A stretch of 64,000 bases of DNA, from the NCBI RefSeq assembly GCF_003058265.1, contig NZ_QBUK01000001.1, positions 62,001 through 126,000 on the forward strand. Direction: 5' to 3'. Shown in pieces: positions 1 through 10,028 of the stretch. Below the pieces are notes generated by a model that saw only the letters and a list, made by a program, of their open reading frames with translations, made no database searches and was not told the DNA's origin. How positions within the stretch are numbered: the first letter of the stretch is position 1; every line of letters begins with the position of its first letter. Both the position numbers and the translations under genes were made by a program. The stretch comes from Flagellimonas amoyensis. GTDB lineage: Bacteria > Bacteroidota > Bacteroidia > Flavobacteriales > Flavobacteriaceae.

Positions 1-1230
1 CTTTTTGGGGCGCAGGTCTATGCGTTGATCACATTTATCAACAGCACCAACAGAAAGATCGCCTATTTTTTTGACGCCATCCGAAACGAGGATTTTACGC
101 TCCGTTTTCCGGAAAGGGTGACCATAAAGTCCTTCAAAGAGCTCAACCAGAGCCTGAACCGGGTGAACGGGCTCATCCAGGAAGTGCACTTGCAGCTTCA
201 GATCAGGGAGCAGTACTACCAAGAGATCTTGAAGCAGGCCAGTATTGGGATCATGACCTACAATGAAAAGGGGCACATCCTTTTCTCCAACCCCACGCTG
301 GAAAAACTTTTGGACCATTCGCCATTGAACCACATCAAACAATTGATGCAGGTGGACGAAAAACTGTACCACGTTTTTAAGGACTTCCAACCTTTTGAAC
401 GGAAACTGTTCCAACTTTCGAATGAACGGGAACAGACCCAACTGGCATTGAAATCGACACCTTTGACGCTGGACGGAAAGTCGCTGCTGTTGGTAGTGGT
501 GCAGGACATCCACAAGGAACTGGACGAAAAGGAAACGGAATCCTGGGTGCGGCTGATTCGGGTGCTTACCCACGAGATCATGAACACCATCACGCCCATT
601 GCCTCCATTTCGGATTCCATCATCAGGTATTACCGCAACCATGGTAGGATAACCCCATTGGAAGAATTGGAGGAAAACCAGATCAAGAATACCCTCAAAG
701 GATTGGAGGTGATCAAGGAACAAGGGGGCAACCTCATGGATTTTGTGCAATCGTACCGCAGCCTGCTGCATGTACCGGAGCCCAACAAGACCATTGTGAG
801 GGGCAAGGAACTTTTGGACAAGATAGATGTGCTCATGTCCGCAAGGCTGCACGATACCGAAGTGGATTTTCAAGTGGGCTGCCATCCGGAGGACTTAGAG
901 TTCTTCATTGACGAAAAGCAGATTGCCCAGGTGCTGATCAACCTCGCCAAGAATGCCCTACAGTCCGTGGAGGGCATTGAAAAGGGAAAGGTGCGCATTG
1001 TGGCAGGGCAGGATGGGAACGGCACCAAGTATATTGAGGTACAGGACAATGGACCGGGCATACCACCAGAGGTCATGGAGGAGATCTTTGTGCCTTTTTT
1101 TACCACCAAAAGTGAGGGAACCGGTATTGGGCTGAGCCTTTCCAAAAGGATAGTGCAATTGCACGGCGGCGGCATACAAGTACGTTCCTTACAAAATCAA
1201 GAAACTATTTTTAGATTGACATTTGTGTGA
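1..1230 (+). CDS. Sensor histidine kinase, NtrY-like (5'-truncated by window)
   Basis: The reading frame is open from base 1, so the gene starts outside the window; the membrane/sensor part is missing. Numbering from the TTG at base 25, residues 1-55 look like the end of a HAMP linker and 60-165 a PAS-like segment. The kinase core is complete: H-box LTHEIMN with phospho-acceptor H183, N-box with N310, G1 box DNGPGIP (341-347), F-box VPFFTT and G2 box GTGIGLSLS (365-373). It should autophosphorylate and pass phosphate to a response regulator, probably encoded upstream of the window; NtrC-type partners are usual for this family. It ends 6 bp before the next gene, so the two may be cotranscribed. 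Confidence 0.9.
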   Translation, partial: LFGAQVYALITFINSTNRKIAYFFDAIRNEDFTLRFPERVTIKSFKELNQSLNRVNGLIQEVHLQLQIREQYYQEILKQASIGIMTYNEKGHILFSNPTLEKLLDHSPLNHIKQLMQVDEKLYHVFKDFQPFERKLFQLSNEREQTQLALKSTPLTLDGKSLLLVVVQDIHKELDEKETESWVRLIRVLTHEIMNTITPIASISDSIIRYYRNHGRITPLEELEENQIKNTLKGLEVIKEQGGNLMDFVQSYRSLLHVPEPNKTIVRGKELLDKIDVLMSARLHDTEVDFQVGCHPEDLEFFIDEKQIAQVLINLAKNALQSVEGIEKGKVRIVAGQDGNGTKYIEVQDNGPGIPPEVMEEIFVPFFTTKSEGTGIGLSLSKRIVQLHGGGIQVRSLQNQETIFRLTFV

Positions 1231-1236
1231 TCATAT

Positions 1237-1692
1237 TTGCAGATTGTGATAAAGGAACAACTTTTGAAATTCTGTTGGGACTACGTTGGTGAAAAGGCCC
1301 AAAGATTAAAGAACAGCAATGCGGACCTTCAGGAATCCTTGGATTCCGAGACCAAGAACTCCACAGGGGACAAGCACGAGACAGGCAGGGCCATGGTGCA
1401 GTTGGAACAGGAAAAACTGGCCCAGCAGTTTACGGAACTGGAAAGGACCAAGAGTATTCTGCAACGCGTGGATGTGCGGAAAAGATCGGAGACCATTGGT
1501 CTGGGCAGTTTGGTAAGGACCAATGCGGCCGATTATTTCATTGCCATATCAGCGGGAGCCTTCAAACAAGAGGGGAAGCCCATTTACTGCATTTCCCAGG
1601 AAGCGCCCATTGCGCAACTGTTGATGGGCAAGAAAAAGGACGAAACCTTTGTGTTCAATGGCAATTCCCATACCGTTTTGGAGGTGGGGTAA
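1237..1692 (+). CDS. Small GreA/GreB C-terminal-like protein
   Basis: About 150 residues. The N-terminal half is helical and charged (probable coiled coil, residues 20-90). The C-terminal half carries the pattern GLGSLVRTNAADYFIAISAG, which resembles the FKBP-like C-terminal domain of transcript-cleavage factors GreA/GreB. Related Bacteroidota proteins are often mislabelled 3-oxoacyl-ACP synthase; nothing here looks like a ketosynthase. An RNA-polymerase-binding role is an inference from the fold resemblance. The frame begins with TTG at 1237; the GTG at 1246 is an equally plausible start and no ATG is available. It directly follows the histidine kinase gene and ends facing the GH43 gene. Confidence 0.6.
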   Translation: MQIVIKEQLLKFCWDYVGEKAQRLKNSNADLQESLDSETKNSTGDKHETGRAMVQLEQEKLAQQFTELERTKSILQRVDVRKRSETIGLGSLVRTNAADYFIAISAGAFKQEGKPIYCISQEAPIAQLLMGKKKDETFVFNGNSHTVLEVG

Positions 1693-1741
1693 GGGAGATT
1701 TTTAAATGCCCGAAACCCTTTCTTTTTGCCTTGGGTCTAGC

Positions 1742-3304
1742 TCAGTATGAATCCGCTATTTTAAAATAATCGAAGTCTGCGTGGCCGCCTATTTTCTTGG
1801 TTGCATAATTGAAGAGACCAAAACGATACCCCATAAAATGGGGCAAGGTGTAGGACATGTTCAGCTGGCTTCCGAGTTGGGACCACTGTTTTCCATCCAA
1901 ACTGTAGTAGAACTTGGCCGTGTCCTTGAGGTCGGTGAAATCGCATTCGGCCCTTAGATAGACTATATTCTGCTGTAGGGTCAGGCTTTCCATTTCTTTG
2001 GGTTGGTCGTTCTCGGCACTTACCATCACCAATTTTTTTGCCCCATTTTCAATTTTCACCCCAATCTGTCCGTATTTCTTTTGAAGCAATGCCAATCCGG
2101 CAAAATCGCCTTCTTTCATGTTTGATACATCCAGTGCGGTTGTTCCCGAACAGACCGGGCCAATGGTTCTTTGGGTCAAGGTGTTTCGTGCCTGCACAAA
2201 ATCTTCATCGATGCGCCCCGTGGTCAATCTTAGATGCCCTTTCCTATCGGTCAAGGACCACAGACTGTCCACGGGGTTATGGTTCCACTGCCAGACCAAG
2301 GGCAATTTGGGATCGTTTTCGGTTCTGTTGAACTCATCACTGGCCACAATATGGGGAATGGGCCCCTTACCTGCTGGGAGATCCAGAGTGTCGGGGACCT
2401 TGCCCTCAACACCTAAAATAGGCCAACCATCTTCCCATGTGACCGGGGCGAGATAGGGTATTCTTCCCACTGAGCCATAATCCCTGAAAAGATAGGCGTA
2501 CCAGTCACCATCAGGGGTGTCTATCAGCCCACCTTGGGCAATTCCCCTGTCCTGTAGGGCCACTTTGCCTTCATACGGACCGATAATGGCATTGGCCCTA
2601 TGGATTAAAACGGTGCGCATCCCGTTGCGGGGCCAGGTGATGTTGAACAGGTAATATTTACCATCGACCTTGAACAATTGTGACCCTTCCGCTCCCAACA
2701 TGATATCATCACCTGCCGGGGCACTGGCATTCTCAATGAGCACCCTTTCCGTGCCTTCCTTTACGCCTGACAGATCAGGTTCTAGCTCGGCCATCATCAG
2801 CTTTCCATTGCCCCAAATCATATAAACCTTGCCATCATCATCAAAATGCACGGTAAGATCATGGTAAGAGGGTTCAAAGGATTTTACCTCCCATGGACCT
2901 TTTTCGATATCCTTTGTGGAATACACGTAGGTTCTCCCTGTGGTTGCCGCAAAGGTGAACACGTAAAACGTATCATTATGATACCGGATACAACTGGCCC
3001 AAGACCCTCTGCCATAGGCATTTTTTCCGTTTTCCAAAGTAAGGGCGTCCACATCGGCTAAGGTATCGTAGGCATAATTCACCAATTTCCAATTGACCAA
3101 ATCTGTGGATTTCATAATGGGAACCCCGGGGCTCATGTGCATGGTGGTACTGCTCATATAGTAATTGTTCCCGACGCGTACCATGGACATATCCGGTACA
3201 TCAGCGAAAATGATGGGGTTGTGCGCCTTCTTGTGTTGTGCGCTCCCCCAAAAAAGGATGAAGAGCATTAAAAAAAGGGTCATGGCCCCCTTTTTGTGAG
3301 CCAT
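1742..3304 (-). CDS. Glycoside hydrolase family 43 beta-xylosidase/arabinofuranosidase-type, secreted
   Basis: An N-terminal signal peptide (basic AHKKG, then a hydrophobic core ending WGSAQ) is followed by a five-bladed propeller domain and a C-terminal concanavalin-like beta-sandwich ending DYFKI. The three GH43 acids are visible: general base in ADVPDMS, modulating Asp in YHDLTVHFDDDG and general acid Glu in GAEGSQLFK. The architecture matches GH43 enzymes that remove xylose or arabinose from plant or algal polysaccharide. In-frame starts also exist at 3322 and 3352 and the frame stays open to 3451; I chose 3304 because it leaves a normal-length signal peptide. No SusC/SusD pair is adjacent, so it stands outside a classic utilisation locus. 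Substrate cannot be decided from sequence. Confidence 0.85.
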   Translation of the reverse strand: MAHKKGAMTLFLMLFILFWGSAQHKKAHNPIIFADVPDMSMVRVGNNYYMSSTTMHMSPGVPIMKSTDLVNWKLVNYAYDTLADVDALTLENGKNAYGRGSWASCIRYHNDTFYVFTFAATTGRTYVYSTKDIEKGPWEVKSFEPSYHDLTVHFDDDGKVYMIWGNGKLMMAELEPDLSGVKEGTERVLIENASAPAGDDIMLGAEGSQLFKVDGKYYLFNITWPRNGMRTVLIHRANAIIGPYEGKVALQDRGIAQGGLIDTPDGDWYAYLFRDYGSVGRIPYLAPVTWEDGWPILGVEGKVPDTLDLPAGKGPIPHIVASDEFNRTENDPKLPLVWQWNHNPVDSLWSLTDRKGHLRLTTGRIDEDFVQARNTLTQRTIGPVCSGTTALDVSNMKEGDFAGLALLQKKYGQIGVKIENGAKKLVMVSAENDQPKEMESLTLQQNIVYLRAECDFTDLKDTAKFYYSLDGKQWSQLGSQLNMSYTLPHFMGYRFGLFNYATKKIGGHADFDYFKIADSY

Positions 3305-3545
3305 TTGAAGAAAGGAACCCATCCGATTCCAGCGAATTAACGTTAAGGACATGATATTAATATTAGACCAAAATGTATGTCTTCGACAAAATGAAGCCCT
3401 TTTTGGAACATACAATATAAGTGTTTTTTTAACACATGTTTTGTGTCCCAAAAAATTGTTTTTGTTGATGAATGGCTCAAGCCAAGAGGTTCGCGCCAGT
3501 AGGAGAGAACCAATTTGGAAGATTGAGGATAGACAAGAGGGATAA

Positions 3546-3950
3546 TCACCCCAAATCAGGCGGTTTCCGTCCCTCCTTTTTTTCCGAAGCTTTCTTTTTG
3601 GACTGTAGCCTTTTTTCCACTGAAGATTTGGTCGGCTTGGTCGCTTTTCGCTTTTTGGGTACCTCCAAGGCTTTTTTCAGTACCTCATAAAAGCGTTTTA
3701 CCACCAGTTCCTTGTTCTTGTGCTGGCTCCGCGCCTCGTCACATTGCAGCAATAGCGTACCCTCGTTGGTCAATCGGGAGGAAAGTTTGAGCAGCAAGCG
3801 TTCCTTTTCGGCATCGGAGAGTCCTTCGGAGGTAGGGATGTTAAAGGTAAGCTCCACTTTGGAAGAAACCTTGTTCACGTGCTGTCCTCCAGCTCCGCCA
3901 CTCCGAACGGCCTTGAATGCCAGTTCGCTATGTACTTGCTGTTTGTTCAA
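3546..3950 (-). CDS. arfB: Alternative ribosome-rescue factor ArfB (peptidyl-tRNA hydrolase)
   Basis: A 134-residue protein with the release-factor motif GAGGQ at residues 19-23, followed by HVNKVSSKVEL as in class I release factors, but with no codon-recognition domain. The C-terminal 35 residues are strongly basic (many K/R), as in ArfB/YaeJ, where the tail enters the empty mRNA channel of a stalled ribosome. It hydrolyses peptidyl-tRNA on non-stop complexes. The start codon lies inside the 3' end of the upstream ABC ATPase gene (23-bp overlap), which suggests translational coupling. Confidence 0.9.
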   Translation of the reverse strand: MNKQQVHSELAFKAVRSGGAGGQHVNKVSSKVELTFNIPTSEGLSDAEKERLLLKLSSRLTNEGTLLLQCDEARSQHKNKELVVKRFYEVLKKALEVPKKRKATKPTKSSVEKRLQSKKKASEKKEGRKPPDLG

Positions 3951-4923
3951 CCTGAAGGCGCTTATTGATGGTCTTCAAAGATATGTTAAGGAAAACAAAT
4001 TGTCCCTTGGTTTGTTTTTTTTGGGTGTTGAAGTACAGAAGGGTCCCATCGTCCGCCCTTCCCTCATTGAGGTAATGCTCTCCCCTGAAGAAAGAATGTT
4101 GTACCTCCGCCCGCACACCGCTCGTGCTTGAAACCTTGAACTCGTGGGGATAGACCAGCACCGACCGTTCTATTTTGGCATAGGATTTCAAAAGTCGGAT
4201 GGGTACCTCGCTCACTTCGCCAAAAAGGGAGGCCGTGTAATGGTTGGGAGGGGTTTTGTACAGTTTCCTGGTCTTTTGGTTGGCAATGATCTCCCCTTTC
4301 TCCAGAATGATGGTCCGTTCGGCATAGGGAAGCACATCGTTGGGATCGTGGCTGGCCGTGAGCACCGTGATCTCTTTTTCCTTCAGATAGGGGAATAATT
4401 TTCTACGCAGCCCATTTCGCTTGAAATTATCGATATGGCCAAAAGGTTCGTCCAATAACAGGATCTCGGGCTCCTGTGCCAATACCCGGGCGAGGGCCAC
4501 CCGCTGCTGTTGTCCGCCACTGAGCTGTTGCACCTTCGTCTTCGCAAAAGCCTCCATTTCGATGAGATCCAAAAGCTCATCGATGCGTTGTCGGTGAGTC
4601 TCCCTTTCAAAAACGGATAGGAACTGCCCAATGTTCTCCTCCACGGTAATGTAGGGCATCAGGTCAAAATCCTGGGCCAGGTATTTCATGTAAGGCTCGC
4701 CCGGAACCAGATTGTAGTTGGGCCCAAGCGCTTGTTGGTCTCCCCAAAAAATGGAACCGTCCTCCACGTGCAGCATTCCATAGATGACCTTCAGCAAGGT
4801 GCTCTTGCCCGAGCCGCTTTCACCCATCAATGCCACATGCTCGCCTTTGGCGACTTCAAAAAAAATGTTCTTTAAAATGTCCCGGTCATTATAACCAAAG
4901 GACCCGATATGGACTTTCAGCAT
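3928..4923 (-). CDS. ABC transporter ATP-binding protein with C-terminal TOBE-like domain
   Basis: A 331-residue ATPase: Walker A GESGSGKS at 34-41, Q-loop Gln near 84, signature LSGGQ at 134-138, Walker B ILLLDEP at 154-160 and switch His in TASHDP. About 100 residues after the ATPase core are rich in beta-strand-like sequence and resemble the TOBE-type regulatory domain of sugar/spermidine/molybdate importers. No permease or binding-protein gene is adjacent, so the substrate is unknown; the partner must be elsewhere, or the ATPase may not act in transport. It overlaps arfB by 23 bp. Downstream of the divergent hairpin at 4935-4980 lies the end of the peptidase gene. Confidence 0.8.
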   Translation of the reverse strand: MLKVHIGSFGYNDRDILKNIFFEVAKGEHVALMGESGSGKSTLLKVIYGMLHVEDGSIFWGDQQALGPNYNLVPGEPYMKYLAQDFDLMPYITVEENIGQFLSVFERETHRQRIDELLDLIEMEAFAKTKVQQLSGGQQQRVALARVLAQEPEILLLDEPFGHIDNFKRNGLRRKLFPYLKEKEITVLTASHDPNDVLPYAERTIILEKGEIIANQKTRKLYKTPPNHYTASLFGEVSEVPIRLLKSYAKIERSVLVYPHEFKVSSTSGVRAEVQHSFFRGEHYLNEGRADDGTLLYFNTQKKQTKGQFVFLNISLKTINKRLQVEQTAST

Positions 4924-4934
4924 ACATTTAAATG

Positions 4935-4980
4935 GAGGCTGTCCAATTTCTTTGTCCGAATGATGATGTTGGACAGCCTC
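4935..4980. terminator. 12-bp perfect inverted repeat, probable terminator of the peptidase gene
   Basis: Arms GAGGCTGTCCAA (4935-4946) and TTGGACAGCCTC (4969-4980) with a 22-nt loop, just past the stop codon of the prolyl oligopeptidase gene. The core GAGGCTGTC recurs in the outer arms of the larger inverted repeat at 48496-48624, so this is a repeated terminator type rather than a unique hairpin. Confidence 0.6.
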
Positions 4981-4992
4981 TTTATCAATTCT

Positions 4993-7146
4993 CTAATCCT
5001 TAAATTCCTTGAGCACCGCTTGGTTGGGGAGCTCATCATACCCCATGTTGAAGAAGGTAAACCCGTAAATATCGGCATACTGTTCAATAGTCTTGCTCAC
5101 AGGGGTTCCCGCTCCGTGGCCGGCATTGGTCTCGATGCGGATCAAGGTAGGGTTGGTCCCGGCCTGTTTTTCCTGGAGTTCCGCTGCAAATTTGAAGCTG
5201 TGCGCGGGCACTACCCTGTCATCATGATCGCCCGTGGTCACCAAAGTAGCGGGATATTCCGTTCCTTGCTTCACATTGTGCACGGGGGAATAGCCTTTCA
5301 AATAGTTGAACATTTCGGCATCGTCTTCCGAGGTGCCATAATCGTAGGCCCAACCTGCACCGGCCGTAAAGGTGTGGTAGCGGAGCATGTCCATTACACC
5401 CACAGCGGGAAGGGCCACTTGCATCAAATCCGGACGCTGGGTCATGGTGGCACCCACCAACAGCCCTCCGTTGGACCCGCCACGGATGGCGAGGTATTCC
5501 TTGGAGGTGTAGTTGTTCGCGATCAAATATTCGGCTGCGGCGATAAAATCGTCAAAAACGTTCTGTTTTTGGAGCTTGGTACCCGCTATGTGCCATTTTT
5601 TCCCATATTCGCCCCCGCCCCTTAGATTGGGAACGGCATAGACTCCGCCCTGTTCCATCCAAACGGCATTCACAATGCTGAAGGAAGGGGTAAGGCTAAT
5701 GTTGAACCCGCCATAACCATACAGCATGGTGGGATTTTTACCGTTGAGTTCCAACCCTTTCTTGTACGTGATGATCATGGGGACTTTCGTGCCGTCCTTG
5801 GAGTTGAAGAACACTTGCTTCGACTCATAATCGTCTGGGTTGAAATCGATTTGGGGCTTCCAATATTGTTGGTATTCGCCAGTTTCCACATTGTACTTAT
5901 AGAGAGATCCGGGGGTATTGTAGTTGGTGAAGGAGAAGTAGAATTCCTTGTCCTCTTTTTTGCCGCCAAAGCCACCTGCACTTCCCACACCAGGAAGTTT
6001 TACTTCGCGGACCAGTTTCCCTTCATAATCGTACTGCATTACTTTGGAAATGGCATCCACCATATATTCGGCAAAGAAATAACCTCCGCCGGTGCCCGGA
6101 GTGAGCACATTTTCGGTCTCGGGGATCAAGTCCTCCCATTGGTCCGGGGTCGGGTTGGCGGCATCCACCATGACCACTTTTCTATTGGGGGCGTCCCTGT
6201 CGGTGACCAAGTACAGTTTGGAACCCACATTGTCGATCACATAGGTGTCGGAATCCGTATCATCCAAAATAGTGACCAATTTTGCATTCGGGTCGGTCAG
6301 GTCCAAAAGGAACAATTTGTTGCCCGAGGTGGATATAGAGGCCGAAATGAACAGGTATTTTTGATCTTCGGAAACAGAACCACCCACATAGCGGTGCTTT
6401 TCCTCCGGAGTGCCACCAAAAATGATCTTGTCCTCGGATTGTGGGGTGCCCACTTTATGATAGTAGAGTTTATGCTGATCCGTTTTTGCAGAAAGTTCGC
6501 TGCCTTCGGGCTTGTCGTAGCTCGAGTAGAAGAACCCTTCGTTCCCCTTCCACGAAATGCCACTGAACTTGATATCGACCAAGGTGTCCTCCACAATTTC
6601 CTTGGTTTCGGCATTGATCACGATTCCTTTCCTCCAATCACTTCCTCCTTCGGAGATGAGATAGGCGGCCAAGGAACCATCTTTGGTGAAACTAAGGCCC
6701 ATCAACGAAGTGGTGCCGTCCTCGGAGAAGGTATTGGGGTCCAAAAAGACCTCTTCTTTGCCCTCCCCCTTTTTCCGATAGACCACATATTGGTTCTGCA
6801 GTCCGTCGTTCTTGTAATAATAGGTGTAGTCACCTTCCTTGAACGGGGAACCTACTTTTTCATAGTTCCAGAGTTTTTCCAAACGGTTTTTGAGGTCTTC
6901 CCGGAATGGAATTTGATCAAAATACCCAAAAGTGGCGGCATTTTGTTGTTTCACCCAGGCCTCGGTCTCTGCACTTCGGTCATCTTCCAGCCAACGGTAA
7001 GGGTCTTGTACATCGGTACCGAAGTAATTGGTCACGGTATCGACTTTTTTGGTAGTGGGATAGTTCACCACAATAGGTTCTCTTTTTGTTGTTTCTTGGC
7101 AGGCCGCAAATAGAACGACAACAGCCAAAAGACTTGCGTTTTTCAT
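4993..7146 (-). CDS. Prolyl oligopeptidase family (S9A) serine peptidase, lipoprotein
   Basis: 717 residues, the usual length for S9A enzymes. The N-terminus is a lipoprotein signal (hydrophobic [11 protein letters not shown], lipid-modified C16), placing the enzyme in the envelope. Residues ~50-430 form the seven-bladed propeller that gates the active site; the alpha/beta hydrolase domain follows. Catalytic Ser558 lies in GGSNGGLL, the Asp in GDHDDRV (about 639-645) and His677 in NAGHGAG. It cleaves short peptides after proline. It appears to be a single-gene transcript: the flanking genes are 69 and 77 bp away and a hairpin follows the stop. The exported, lipidated form suggests nutrient peptide degradation. 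Confidence 0.92.
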   Translation of the reverse strand: MKNASLLAVVVLFAACQETTKREPIVVNYPTTKKVDTVTNYFGTDVQDPYRWLEDDRSAETEAWVKQQNAATFGYFDQIPFREDLKNRLEKLWNYEKVGSPFKEGDYTYYYKNDGLQNQYVVYRKKGEGKEEVFLDPNTFSEDGTTSLMGLSFTKDGSLAAYLISEGGSDWRKGIVINAETKEIVEDTLVDIKFSGISWKGNEGFFYSSYDKPEGSELSAKTDQHKLYYHKVGTPQSEDKIIFGGTPEEKHRYVGGSVSEDQKYLFISASISTSGNKLFLLDLTDPNAKLVTILDDTDSDTYVIDNVGSKLYLVTDRDAPNRKVVMVDAANPTPDQWEDLIPETENVLTPGTGGGYFFAEYMVDAISKVMQYDYEGKLVREVKLPGVGSAGGFGGKKEDKEFYFSFTNYNTPGSLYKYNVETGEYQQYWKPQIDFNPDDYESKQVFFNSKDGTKVPMIITYKKGLELNGKNPTMLYGYGGFNISLTPSFSIVNAVWMEQGGVYAVPNLRGGGEYGKKWHIAGTKLQKQNVFDDFIAAAEYLIANNYTSKEYLAIRGGSNGGLLVGATMTQRPDLMQVALPAVGVMDMLRYHTFTAGAGWAYDYGTSEDDAEMFNYLKGYSPVHNVKQGTEYPATLVTTGDHDDRVVPAHSFKFAAELQEKQAGTNPTLIRIETNAGHGAGTPVSKTIEQYADIYGFTFFNMGYDELPNQAVLKEFKD

Positions 7147-7223
7147 TTTTTTTCAGATTGATTCTGATAAAAATACCATAAAAACCGACAATCTCTTGGC
7201 TGGGGCCTAAGCTTTAACGTATT

Positions 7224-8237
7224 TTATGAAACGACCTTGGAGGCGTTGGAAACCAGATGGTTCTCCACCAAATACTCCGCAATCTGTACGGCATTGGTAG
7301 CAGCCCCTTTTCTTAGGTTGTCCGCAACGATCCACATGTTCAAGGTGTTGGGTTGGGTCTCGTCCCTTCGGATGCGTCCCACGAACACCTCATCCTTGCC
7401 ATTGGCGAACATCGGCATGGGGTAGGAATTGGTTTGCGGATTGTCCTGCACCACTACGCCAGGGGTCTCACTGAGGAGTTTACGTACCTCCGTAAGGTCA
7501 AAATCGTTGTGGAACTCCACGTTGACAGATTCTGAGTGTCCGCCAGCGGTTGGGATACGCACTGCGGTCGCGGTAACGGAAAACGTACGGTCGTCCAATA
7601 TTTTTTGTGGCTCACGGGCCAATTTCATCTCTTCCTTGGTGTAGCCGTTATCCAAGAACACATCGCAATGGGGCAGCGCGTTACGGTTGATGGGGTATGG
7701 GTAGGCCATTTCACCCTCAATACCGGAGGCCTCGTTTTCCATTTGCTGTACAGCCTTCACACCGGTACCCGAAACGGATTGGTAGGTGGAGACGATTACC
7801 CTCCTCATTTGGTATTTTTTGTGCAATGGGTTCAGTGCCATCACCAATTGGATGGTGGAACAGTTGGGATTGGCAATGATCTTGTCCTCCGGGGTCAAAG
7901 TGTCCGCATTGATTTCGGGAACCACCAATTTTTTGGTAGGGTCCATGCGCCAAGCGGATGAATTGTCGATGACAGTGGTACCAACCTCCGCAAATTTTGG
8001 GGCCCATTCCAGTGATGTGTCGCCTCCTGCCGAAAAAATGGCAATATCAGGTTGGGCGGCCACAGCATCGGCCAAGCCTATTATGGTATGTTCCTCGTTC
8101 TTATAGCTGAGCTTTTTGCCCACGGAACGCTCAGAGGCGACCAATAACAATTCGGTGATGGGGAAGTTGCGTTCCTCCAGTACGTTCAACATGACTTCGC
8201 CGACCATTCCGGTGGCTCCAACAACTGCTACTTTCAT
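7224..8237 (-). CDS. asd: Aspartate-semialdehyde dehydrogenase
   Basis: 337 residues with the NADP-binding start VVGATGMVG (residues 5-13), catalytic Cys126 in NPNCSTIQ and active-site His234 in GGHSESV. It reduces aspartyl phosphate to aspartate semialdehyde, the branch point to lysine/diaminopimelate, threonine and methionine. Length and motifs match the bacterial family. A promoter-like CAAAGGTA (minus-strand TACCTTTG) lies 22 bp upstream. No amino-acid operon neighbours are present; the nearby alr gene also feeds peptidoglycan precursors, but the genes are not obviously cotranscribed because a terminator lies between asd and mscL. Confidence 0.95.
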   Translation of the reverse strand: MKVAVVGATGMVGEVMLNVLEERNFPITELLLVASERSVGKKLSYKNEEHTIIGLADAVAAQPDIAIFSAGGDTSLEWAPKFAEVGTTVIDNSSAWRMDPTKKLVVPEINADTLTPEDKIIANPNCSTIQLVMALNPLHKKYQMRRVIVSTYQSVSGTGVKAVQQMENEASGIEGEMAYPYPINRNALPHCDVFLDNGYTKEEMKLAREPQKILDDRTFSVTATAVRIPTAGGHSESVNVEFHNDFDLTEVRKLLSETPGVVVQDNPQTNSYPMPMFANGKDEVFVGRIRRDETQPNTLNMWIVADNLRKGAATNAVQIAEYLVENHLVSNASKVVS

Positions 8238-8258
8238 TTATAAAATAATTTCTTGATG

Positions 8259-8289
8259 CAAAGGTAGTCCAGTCAACGAGTTAAACAAG
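8259..8289 (-). promoter_or_regulatory. Bacteroidota-type promoter of asd
   Basis: Minus-strand TACCTTTG (8259-8266) matches the -7 consensus TAnnTTTG. Nineteen bases upstream is CTTG (8286-8289), a 3-of-4 match to the -33 TTTG. Confidence 0.55.
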
Positions 8290-8337
8290 ACTTTTTCCAA
8301 TGAATAATCAAAAAATAACAAAATGTTATAAATAAAA

Positions 8338-8374
8338 AAACCACCAACCTGTCAGCGAAACAGATTGATGGTTT
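8338..8374 (-). terminator. Rho-independent terminator after mscL
   Basis: A 15-bp stem, 8338-8352 paired with 8360-8374 (two G-U type pairs), with a 7-nt loop and a long T-run on the minus strand (A-rich stretch 8331-8340 on plus). It lies 53 bp past the mscL stop. Confidence 0.75.
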
Positions 8375-8426
8375 TAGGGTTATTGTGGTATAGCGGTCGT
8401 ACCGATAATTTCGATACGTACGATTC

Positions 8427-8834
8427 TTATTTCTTCAACAAATCGCGAATCTCTGCCAACAACTCTTCCTGGGTCGGGCCTTTTGGAGCTTCTGGAGCGG
8501 GTTCCTCTTTTTTCTTCATACGGTTCACGCCTTTTACGATCATGAACATCACAAAGGCAACGATCAAAAAGTCGATGACATTGGTGAGGAATTCCCCATA
8601 GAGCACCGTGATATCCCCCACGACCTCTCCGGCATCGTTCACAGTGCCTTCCTTGATCGTATATTTGAGGTCGTTGAAATCTGATTTGAACAAAAGTCCC
8701 ACCAAAGGGGAAACAATTCCCCCTGTAAATGAGGAAACCACTTTGTTGAAAGCGGCACCCATGACGAAACCTACGGCGATGTCCACCAGGTTTCCTTTCA
8801 TTGCAAAATCCTTAAATTCTTTTATAAAGCCCAT
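8427..8834 (-). CDS. mscL: Large-conductance mechanosensitive channel MscL
   Basis: 135 residues, typical length. The N-terminal amphipathic helix and first membrane helix (FAMKGNLVDIAVGFVMGAAF) carry the family pattern; a periplasmic loop (about 50-75) and second helix (VIDFLIVAFVMFMIV) follow, then a charged cytoplasmic helix ending EIRDLLKK. The pentameric channel opens under membrane tension to release solutes on hypo-osmotic shock. It has its own terminator downstream, and lies 75 bp from alr. Confidence 0.96.
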   Translation of the reverse strand: MGFIKEFKDFAMKGNLVDIAVGFVMGAAFNKVVSSFTGGIVSPLVGLLFKSDFNDLKYTIKEGTVNDAGEVVGDITVLYGEFLTNVIDFLIVAFVMFMIVKGVNRMKKKEEPAPEAPKGPTQEELLAEIRDLLKK

Positions 8835-8909
8835 TTTATAGTGTAGTATTGGTTAATAGGAAACAAATTAAGCAAAAAAGGAGTTTTATTTCACCAAAAA
8901 GAAGAAAAA

Positions 8910-10028
8910 TCAGCGGTCGATGATGACCCTTTTTACCCGTTGCGATATGGCGGTGAGGATTTCGTAGGAAATGGTGCCCGCTCCCGATGCGAAATTTTCG
9001 GCCGATCGCTGCGGTCCAAAAACAAGGACCTCGTCCCCTTCCTTGCAGTCCACGCCGGTCACATCTACCATGATCATGTCCATGCAGACATTGCCGATCA
9101 GCGTAGCTTCTTTTCCATTGATGAGCACTGAGGCTTTTCCCTTACCGTACTGTCTGCTGATACCATCGGCATGGCCAATGGGCAATGTTGCCGTCTTTGT
9201 GGTGCCCTCCGTTCGGAACGCCCTGTTGTATCCCACGGTTTCCCCGTCACTTATCTCATGGATTTGGGAGATGATGGTCTTTAGTGTGGCCACAGGCCTT
9301 AGGTTTGGGTCGATCAGGGCATCGTTCCCATACCCATAAAGTCCGATGCCGCTCCGGACCATTTCGAACTGGGCCTCATTGGAATAATTGATGATGCCGG
9401 AAGTGTTCAGCATGTGCCGCATGGGGATATATCCCAACTTTTGGGCCAAGGCGGCACTCCGTTTTTTAAAAGTATCGATCTGGCCCAAACTGAAAGTACG
9501 TTCACTGGAATCTTCCGAGGCGGCCAAATGGGAAAAAACTGAGACGACCTTTGCTTCTAGGCTTGCCTTGAACCGCTCTGCGATAAATGCGATCTCATTT
9601 TCCTTGAACCCAAGCCGGTTGAGCCCCGTATTGAATTTGATATGCACTGGGTAGGCCACTTGTTTTTTGGCACGGGCCGCCTCCAAAAACTGGGTCAGGA
9701 TGTTCTGGGAATAGAGACTGGGCTCCAGACAACGATCTATCATTTCGTCAAAATTGGAAGCCAAGGGATGAAGGACGAGAATAGGGGTTTTTATGCCTGC
9801 ATTACGGAGAAGTACGCCCTCGCTCACGTAGGCCACGGCCAGATAATCGGCCCCAAGAATCTCCAGTTTTTTGGCAATGGCGACCATGTCACTTCCGTAG
9901 GCAAATGCCTTTACAACGCCCAAAAACTTAGTGTTGGGGGCTATTTTGGACCGTAAATAGCGATAATTGTGCTCCATGGCGGATAGGTCCAGCACCAGAG
10001 TGGTCTCACCTACCTTGTCCATCTGCAT
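8910..10028 (-). CDS. alr: Alanine racemase
   Basis: 372 residues with PLP-binding Lys40 in [10 protein letters not shown] and the second catalytic base Tyr267 in VGYNRAF; the substrate-binding [10 protein letters not shown] pattern is present near the C-terminus. It interconverts L- and D-alanine for peptidoglycan. This is a stand-alone enzyme rather than the MurF-Alr fusion also found in Bacteroidota. Starts at 10028 (MQMDK) and 10022 (MDK) are both ATG; each overlaps the 3' end of tdk (23 or 17 bp), indicating translational coupling with that gene. Confidence 0.93.
   Translation of the reverse strand: MQMDKVGETTLVLDLSAMEHNYRYLRSKIAPNTKFLGVVKAFAYGSDMVAIAKKLEILGADYLAVAYVSEGVLLRNAGIKTPILVLHPLASNFDEMIDRCLEPSLYSQNILTQFLEAARAKKQVAYPVHIKFNTGLNRLGFKENEIAFIAERFKASLEAKVVSVFSHLAASEDSSERTFSLGQIDTFKKRSAALAQKLGYIPMRHMLNTSGIINYSNEAQFEMVRSGIGLYGYGNDALIDPNLRPVATLKTIISQIHEISDGETVGYNRAFRTEGTTKTATLPIGHADGISRQYGKGKASVLINGKEATLIGNVCMDMIMVDVTGVDCKEGDEVLVFGPQRSAENFASGAGTISYEILTAISQRVKRVIIDR

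Noticed and set aside
5815..7113. Long plus-strand open frame opposite the prolyl oligopeptidase
   Set aside because: It is antisense to a gene with a complete catalytic triad and signal peptide, and it has no recognisable domain.
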